Origin: Caldifarciminota bacterium
GTDB taxonomy: Bacteria > Hydrothermota > Tepidihabitantia > SM23-42
Assembly: GCA_023128195.1 (NCBI GenBank)
Contig: JAGMEL010000021.1
Span: 1-9,344, forward strand
DNA: 9,344 bases
Direction: 5' to 3'
In this document: piece by piece, positions 5,123 through 9,344 of the stretch
How the letters are laid out: every line of letters starts with the position of its first letter
Numbering within the stretch: position 1 is the first letter of the stretch
Program-made: the position numbers and the translations under genes
Notes under the pieces: model-generated
Told to the model about the DNA's origin: nothing
The model's input: the letters and a program-made list of their open reading frames with translations, nothing else
The model's database searches: none

Positions 5123-7845
5123 CAGAATCTTATCCTTGTCTGAAATCTTAAATTATGTTTGAATTTTTCTTCGGGGGGAAACTCAATTTGATAAATCAGG
5201 CTGAGGACTGTGTTGAAGCCGAATCCTGCACTTGCCATTAGTCTTAATGTTTTTGTCAACCCTGGTGGCTCTGTAGCTGAAAAGAAATATGGAACTTCTT
5301 CGATATTATAAATTCTATAAACCAATTCCCCTGTTATTTCTATTCTTCCTTTGTTTTTTATTGGTATGCCGATAAGCAGACTCGTTTTTGGTGCCCTCAA
5401 TCGAATAACCAAATCCTCAAAATATTCTGAGAACATTTTACTATATGTGTATCCTATTTTCGGGCGTACAAGAGGTTTTGAAATAATACTGTATGCTAAT
5501 TCACCTTTGTATGAGTTTCTCCTTTCCTTTTCAATTTCACCATATTTTTCTATTCTTTCTTTGATTTCAGCGTGTCCTGAAAGGTTCTGATAAGAGGGCA
5601 TAAAAGAAAACAGGCGTTCACGGCTTGAGGATTTGTATAATGCATAACGCGCATCGTCTATAATATCCTGTCTAATATTGAACTCAAAATCATAGATACT
5701 GTTGTTTATGGCAAATAAAAAATCATTGGTATTGCTCACAAAATCCTTTTCATTCATATAATTAAATCTTCCTCTTAAGTCGAAAATTGATTTTGTATAT
5801 CCTGCTTCAATGCTGTAGTTCTGTGTAATCACGCGTTCAAAATCCTGGAGTAAAAACACCTTCTTTATATAATCGCCGCCTTCTTTTTTAATATATGTTC
5901 CAGTAACAGGATCGTATACATAATGCCCTTTTCCTTCATCGACCTTAATGTACGTCTCGTCCCTTTTTTGAGAATATCGCTGACTCTGTTGAAGATTGCC
6001 AAGTAATACTATACCCTTGTATTGAATATTCATCGTCGCATTACCAAAGAGGAATGTGGTATCATTATATAATCTATGCCCTAAGGATAAGGAAACAGGA
6101 TATGTGGATATATCGAAAATCGTTGTTATTCCTCTGTTTGTAGTATCTCTGTCATAACTTCCTGTTATGCCCACATTAGTCTTTTTCGTAACAAAATATC
6201 TTGTGCTGTAATTGAACAGGTAAGAGTTTTCGTAATACTCATACCGTGCATTCAGTAAAAATTTCCCTTGTTTTCTTTTTAAACCTGCATAATATTTATC
6301 AATACTATCAACCCCCTCATATCCAAAATAGAAAAAAAAGGGCCGCAGCTTCAAGAATTTTCGTTTATGTTTACGGTTTAAAATACCATAACCTAAATCG
6401 ATTTGCAGAAATTCTGCAGGTGTAATACCCAAGGCTACATTCCCCATTTCTTTTAGCGGTTCAGTCGTGTTCCATTGATATTGATAATCAATATTTTCTT
6501 TACCGTGGGGCATAATAAATTTTTCATCATAAGATACATATTCGCCATTAATCGAAAATAATTTGAACTTTTTATTGAGGACTGCAGAATATCCTTTAGC
6601 AAAATTATCGTCATCATCAATCGGCGAGAAGGTATTTTTATCAAGATTTGAACTATATATGTTCAAGCCGAGACTTTCAAAGACATTAATACCGATGCCA
6701 TAAAATTCGTCCTTCTCAGGTAAAGGAGTAAATTTTGTGGGTGAGTAATTACCGAGCCCTGTTCCCTGGTACGAGAAGGCTTTAATATTGGGGTCATATA
6801 TGTATTCACCATTATTCTCACCTACATAAAAGAAAGTGACATTATAATCACCATTTCCTTCACCAACATAAATAAAATGGTCGTCCTGGATTATATAACT
6901 ACCCTGCGAAGAGGTGTCTGCATACGTATGGAGCACAGTGGAACTGTCTCCAGCAGCCCTCAGGCTCTCTATTTCAGCTGGGGTCATTGAAAAGGTTAAT
7001 GGATTTTCTTTCTCGTCATACTCGCGGCGATACAGACCAGTAAAGACGAAGCTGCCAATTTTTACACTGCCATCGCTTTCTGTATAAATATTCGGATAAT
7101 CTTCGATCGCCTGTTGATATTCAACTTCAATACGTGAACGGTTGGTGATAATATTTTTATTGGTAAATGAAATCGTGCCATTTACATAATCAATGTTATA
7201 ATCTTCGTCCCTGTTTAACAAAAGCGGGATATCTATACCCTGTGCCAAATAAACTTTTTCACTGCCAGCAATTACATTACCTTCAAGGAAATACGGACTC
7301 TGTTTACCCTCTTCGCCGTTAAATCGCATACGTTTATAAGCCCCTCTATTTATAGCATAAGATACAGCCATACGGTTATCCTTGTCTTCACTGTGAATAC
7401 CAATTCTTCCACCCTGTATTTCATCCTGGATTCCAAAAGGCAAATATAATGTTAGATTTCCAATACCACCATAAAAATTGTTTGTGAAAACATTGAGACT
7501 CATCTTTTCAATCTCAGAGATTTGTATGGTTGAGGAGGGAGTTGCTTTATCTGATAGATTGCCTTCTATTCTTACATCTTCGACCTCGCCGGTTATATCA
7601 ACCTTTAATCCCTGGTTAAACCCCTGATTCATATCAAATGAAAAATCCTTTACTCCACTAATCCTCAAACCCTCCTCCTTTTGTTCAATGGGTTTGATAG
7701 AAACAGGCATAAAGAGCGAATCATACGGACTTGTATCTATGTGTATGATTTGATACTGATAGTAAACAGAATCAAGATCAAAGAAATCTAAGCCGTTTTC
7801 AGAAATCTGATTTATTATAAATATATAGAGTAGTACCATCTTCAC
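5122..7845 (-). CDS. Large SprA-like outer-membrane beta-barrel protein
   Basis: The product is about 907 residues. A short hydrophobic N-terminus (3-12) suggests export. Residues 60-135 (ISGVKDFSFDMNQG, then IEGNLSDKATPSSTIQISE) and 165-243 (GAYKRMRFNGEEG, SPYFLEGN, GSEKVYL, DYNIDYVNGTISFTN, SRIEVEY) match from memory the N-terminal domain of SprA-like surface proteins in FCB-related bacteria. Glycine-aromatic repeats of the Y-x-G-x-G-x-G-x-Y kind lie at 326-367 and 635-659. From about 380 to the end, amphipathic strands dominate, finishing in TRIRF, a terminal barrel signal. True SprA, the type 9 secretion translocon, is far larger, so function is not implied. The start is GTG 7845 or, perhaps better, ATG 7839; either overlaps the upstream gene by 41-47 bases. 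Confidence 0.72.
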   Translation of the reverse strand: MKMVLLYIFIINQISENGLDFFDLDSVYYQYQIIHIDTSPYDSLFMPVSIKPIEQKEEGLRISGVKDFSFDMNQGFNQGLKVDITGEVEDVRIEGNLSDKATPSSTIQISEIEKMSLNVFTNNFYGGIGNLTLYLPFGIQDEIQGGRIGIHSEDKDNRMAVSYAINRGAYKRMRFNGEEGKQSPYFLEGNVIAGSEKVYLAQGIDIPLLLNRDEDYNIDYVNGTISFTNKNIITNRSRIEVEYQQAIEDYPNIYTESDGSVKIGSFVFTGLYRREYDEKENPLTFSMTPAEIESLRAAGDSSTVLHTYADTSSQGSYIIQDDHFIYVGEGNGDYNVTFFYVGENNGEYIYDPNIKAFSYQGTGLGNYSPTKFTPLPEKDEFYGIGINVFESLGLNIYSSNLDKNTFSPIDDDDNFAKGYSAVLNKKFKLFSINGEYVSYDEKFIMPHGKENIDYQYQWNTTEPLKEMGNVALGITPAEFLQIDLGYGILNRKHKRKFLKLRPFFFYFGYEGVDSIDKYYAGLKRKQGKFLLNARYEYYENSYLFNYSTRYFVTKKTNVGITGSYDRDTTNRGITTIFDISTYPVSLSLGHRLYNDTTFLFGNATMNIQYKGIVLLGNLQQSQRYSQKRDETYIKVDEGKGHYVYDPVTGTYIKKEGGDYIKKVFLLQDFERVITQNYSIEAGYTKSIFDLRGRFNYMNEKDFVSNTNDFLFAINNSIYDFEFNIRQDIIDDARYALYKSSSRERLFSFMPSYQNLSGHAEIKERIEKYGEIEKERRNSYKGELAYSIISKPLVRPKIGYTYSKMFSEYFEDLVIRLRAPKTSLLIGIPIKNKGRIEITGELVYRIYNIEEVPYFFSATEPPGLTKTLRLMASAGFGFNTVLSLIYQIEFPPEEKFKHNLRFQTRIRF

Positions 7846-8536
7846 TCAGTATTACAATGATTTCATCGTTAACAGTAATATCAAGTATATCATGCGGAAG
7901 TTCAATTTTGTCCCAGTCCTCATTTAATTTATAAAGATATTTTTTATAAGGCGAGAAGAGTATTACACTTGTACTATCGACTACGATTCTGTCAAATTTC
8001 TCCGGAATTTCCTTTTCATTAATTAAATTGCCGTGTTCGTCACAGATAAGTAAACTGTTTTTTGTAAGTATGTAGATGATGCTTTCAATTGAATACAGGT
8101 CATTGATGTTCAAATCAACTTTTTTGAATTTTACATTATTAGTGAAGTCAAGAAAAATGAGTTCATGTTTCTGCCGTTCTGAAAAAATAACTTCTTCTGA
8201 TGATGTAATGCTAAAAGAGAATATATCCACGGCTGAAAAAATATTTTCCTTTACTCCGGATGCAAAATAAAATTTTTCAATCGACCTGCCATTATTCAGG
8301 AAAATTGCAAAAGGGGTAATAAAAAAGTCATAAATTCGATAATTTACATCGTCCGTAAATGTAATCGGTTTCAGATTTTGTGAATCGTCGAGCATGAAAA
8401 TACTTTTACCAATAAATGGTGCACAATAAACCGTGTTTTTATAAATTTCAATGCTATAAAATTCCTTATTTAGATCAATAACATTTACGGGTTCGAGTAA
8501 AACAAGGAACAATAATATTAGCATTATTATCATCAT
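7799..8536 (-). CDS. Secreted propeller-like protein of unknown function
   Basis: I do not recognise the family. The 245-residue product opens with a hydrophobic signal-like stretch (MLILLFLVLLEPV, residues 5-17), so it is probably periplasmic or surface-attached; no lipobox cysteine is seen. The rest has repeated short beta-strand units of the kind IYILTKNSLLICDEHGNLI (154-172) and IIVILSEDGTTLYIYN (226-241), spaced as in beta-propeller blades. Three possible ATG starts lie at 8536, 8533 and 8524. The last sits 7 bases after a -10 box and would make a leaderless message, while a weak AAGG favours the second. It overlaps the SprA-like gene and heads its operon, so the two products probably act together. 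Confidence 0.65.
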   Translation of the reverse strand: MMIIMLILLFLVLLEPVNVIDLNKEFYSIEIYKNTVYCAPFIGKSIFMLDDSQNLKPITFTDDVNYRIYDFFITPFAIFLNNGRSIEKFYFASGVKENIFSAVDIFSFSITSSEEVIFSERQKHELIFLDFTNNVKFKKVDLNINDLYSIESIIYILTKNSLLICDEHGNLINEKEIPEKFDRIVVDSTSVILFSPYKKYLYKLNEDWDKIELPHDILDITVNDEIIVILSEDGTTLYIYNKSDF

Positions 8537-8558
8537 ATGCCTTTTTTAATTTCTGTCA
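8532..8558 (-). promoter_or_regulatory. Promoter of the propeller/SprA-like/methyltransferase/queA operon
   Basis: On the minus strand, a perfect TTGACA (8558-8553) is separated by 16 bases from TATGAT (8537-8532). The -10 box overlaps the first two ATG codons of the gene, so transcription should begin near the third ATG (8524-8522). The layout closely matches the promoter of the barrel gene at 1648. It lies just downstream of the repeat element at 8567-8689. Confidence 0.6.
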
Positions 8559-8566
8559 AGGAAAAG

Positions 8567-8689
8567 AAAAAGGGGACAGGCTACTTTTTAAATAATAATA
8601 GATCAGTAGTCTGTTTTTTATAATCTTGATGTTTTCGCTACACACAGTTTTTGAAAGAATTGATCTAAAAAGTAGCCTGTTCCCTTTTT
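8567..8689. repeat. REP-like inverted repeat element, 24-bp arms with 75-bp spacer
   Basis: The left arm (8567-8590) contains AAAAAGGGGACAGGCTACTT and the right arm (8666-8689) is its reverse complement at 23 of 24 positions. The single mismatch at 8681 is a T for C, which still allows a G-U pair in RNA. Each arm also carries A5G and CT5 ends, giving a smaller internal palindrome, and read on one strand contains GTAG before the GC-rich core, as in REP sequences mobilised by RAYT transposases. No transposase is present and no clear target duplication is visible. The right arm encodes residues 112-119 of the DUF123 protein. The T-rich end on the minus strand may terminate the OsmC-DUF123 transcript. 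Confidence 0.8.
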
Positions 8690-9022
8690 GATAAAGAATA
8701 AATGGGATTTACTCTTTACATCTGATGAGCCAAATCCTATGACTGGTATTTCCATTTTCTCTGATAATAATGCTGCCATTTTTTCTTCTGTAAGATCACT
8801 TGTCCATACTTGCTGGACCTCTGCATATTGGAGCAAATAATCAATGTGCCAGAACTTCTTCTTCTTTTTTCTGAGATGTCGTGCGATTCTTTTTGTCATG
8901 TTTGTCTTTGCTGATCCGACATAAACATAATTGCCCTTCGTGAATCTAAATGTTCCCAATTTACCAATTTTGATATGTTTTTGTTTTTTAAGATAGATTT
9001 GTAGTAGATAGGTTATTGCCAA
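8618..9022 (-). CDS. DUF123 family protein (GIY-YIG-related nuclease-like)
   Basis: The 134-residue protein carries the DUF123 signature: IKIGKLGTFRFTKGNYVYVGSA (17-38), RIARHLRKK (45-53), FWHIDYLL (57-64) and GFGSSDVKSKSHLFF (96-110). The family is related to GIY-YIG endonucleases and common in thermophiles and archaea; its cellular role is not established. The two cysteines usual in the SDCxCxSH segment are replaced here by Val and Ser. The conserved domain ends near residue 110, and the tail 112-134 is encoded by the inverted-repeat element. The only usable start is TTG 9022-9020, one base after the OsmC stop and without a Shine-Dalgarno, so translation is probably coupled to OsmC. Confidence 0.82.
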   Translation of the reverse strand: MAITYLLQIYLKKQKHIKIGKLGTFRFTKGNYVYVGSAKTNMTKRIARHLRKKKKKFWHIDYLLQYAEVQQVWTSDLTEEKMAALLSEKMEIPVIGFGSSDVKSKSHLFFIKKGTGYFLDQFFQKLCVAKTSRL

Positions 9023-9023
9023 G

Positions 9024-9344
9024 TCAGTTAATGGCTTTTATTAAAGGTTGTAACACAACTTTGCATTTTGAAGATTTTGAGACCATACACTGGTTGCCTG
9101 CCTCAATTATCAAATTTTGAATTTTATTTTTAGCCTTATTGTCTTTGATTTCTACTACAGGTGCTATTTCGATTTCGGTAAAAACAAAGTCCGTTTTAAC
9201 CATTTGCGCTCTGCCTAAAGCATCACTTTTATAGGAAATGATGTTTAAATTATTTTTCTTTAATAACCAGAGAAAAGTTGTCATTATACAAACATCAATC
9301 GCTGCAACAAAAAGATGTTCGGGACTCCAGTATTCTTTTGTACC
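9024..9344 (-). CDS. OsmC/Ohr-family thiol peroxidase, N-terminus cut by window edge
   Basis: The last 106 residues are visible, and the frame is open through the right edge, so an estimated 30-40 N-terminal residues are missing. The visible part begins GTKEYWSPEHLFVAAIDVC and later has GNQCMVSKS, the two conserved cysteine motifs of the OsmC/Ohr superfamily (Cys 19 and Cys 86 of the visible part). The Glu of SPEHL is also present. Members reduce organic hydroperoxides through these cysteines in the cytoplasm, or in the YhfA-type branch have less certain substrates. The methionine at 9284 is internal and not the start. The gene is followed after one base by the DUF123 gene, with which it is probably cotranscribed. 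Confidence 0.88.
   Translation of the reverse strand, partial: GTKEYWSPEHLFVAAIDVCIMTTFLWLLKKNNLNIISYKSDALGRAQMVKTDFVFTEIEIAPVVEIKDNKAKNKIQNLIIEAGNQCMVSKSSKCKVVLQPLIKAIN

Noticed and set aside
3940..5590. Plus-strand open frames at 3940-4179, 4341-4649, 4797-5057 and 5351-5590
   Set aside because: They are antisense to queA, the methyltransferase and the SprA-like gene, and their products match nothing recognisable.
6453..6644. Alternative minus-strand frame inside the SprA-like gene
   Set aside because: It is nested in another frame of a long, well-supported gene, without a ribosome binding site.
5122..7845. Calling a complete type 9 secretion system
   Set aside because: The protein is much shorter than SprA and no other T9SS component is certain in the window, so only family-level similarity is claimed.
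9024..9284. Short complete gene starting at the methionine at 9284
   Set aside because: The frame is open upstream to the window edge and encodes the conserved OsmC segment with the first catalytic cysteine, so the true start is outside the window.

Overview
The window comes from an AT-rich Gram-negative-type bacterium. The evidence for an outer membrane is two separate large beta-barrel proteins, each ending in an aromatic residue, the usual terminal signal for barrel assembly. One of them has the architecture of SprA-like surface proteins, which are typical of the FCB group and of candidate phyla related to it. The M29 aminopeptidase and DUF123 proteins are frequent in thermophiles and archaea. 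A deep-branching, possibly thermophilic or anaerobic candidate-phylum bacterium (for example a WOR-3/Stahlbacteria-like lineage) fits, but this is inference and no marker here settles it.

Left part (1-1500, minus strand): a ribosomal protein operon led by a near-ideal sigma70-type promoter. It reads rpsL (S12), rpsG (S7), then an M29-family aminopeptidase that runs off the left edge. The usual next str-operon genes, fusA and tuf, are not next to rpsG.

Middle-left (1500-3320): a divergent intergenic region with a second strong promoter drives a plus-strand FadL/PorV-like outer-membrane barrel. Its mRNA may be leaderless. The barrel gene converges on the minus-strand operon, and a hairpin terminator and short tandem repeats lie between them.

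Middle-right (3315-8536, minus strand): a tightly packed four-gene operon. It encodes a secreted propeller-like protein, a 907-residue SprA-like barrel, a class I SAM methyltransferase and QueA (queuosine biosynthesis). Neighbouring genes overlap by about 41-47, 1 and 4 bases. The promoter again lies so close to the first gene that leaderless initiation is possible.

Right edge (8567-9344): a 123-bp inverted-repeat (REP-like) element, a small DUF123 (GIY-YIG-related) nuclease-like gene whose last codons lie in that element, and the C-terminal part of an OsmC-family thiol peroxidase that continues past the right edge.

Most distinctive: the secreted propeller plus SprA-like barrel gene pair, the two promoters that appear to start transcription at the initiator ATG of envelope genes, and the repeat element that supplies the end of the DUF123 reading frame. 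I found no CRISPR array, tRNA, rRNA or intact transposase.
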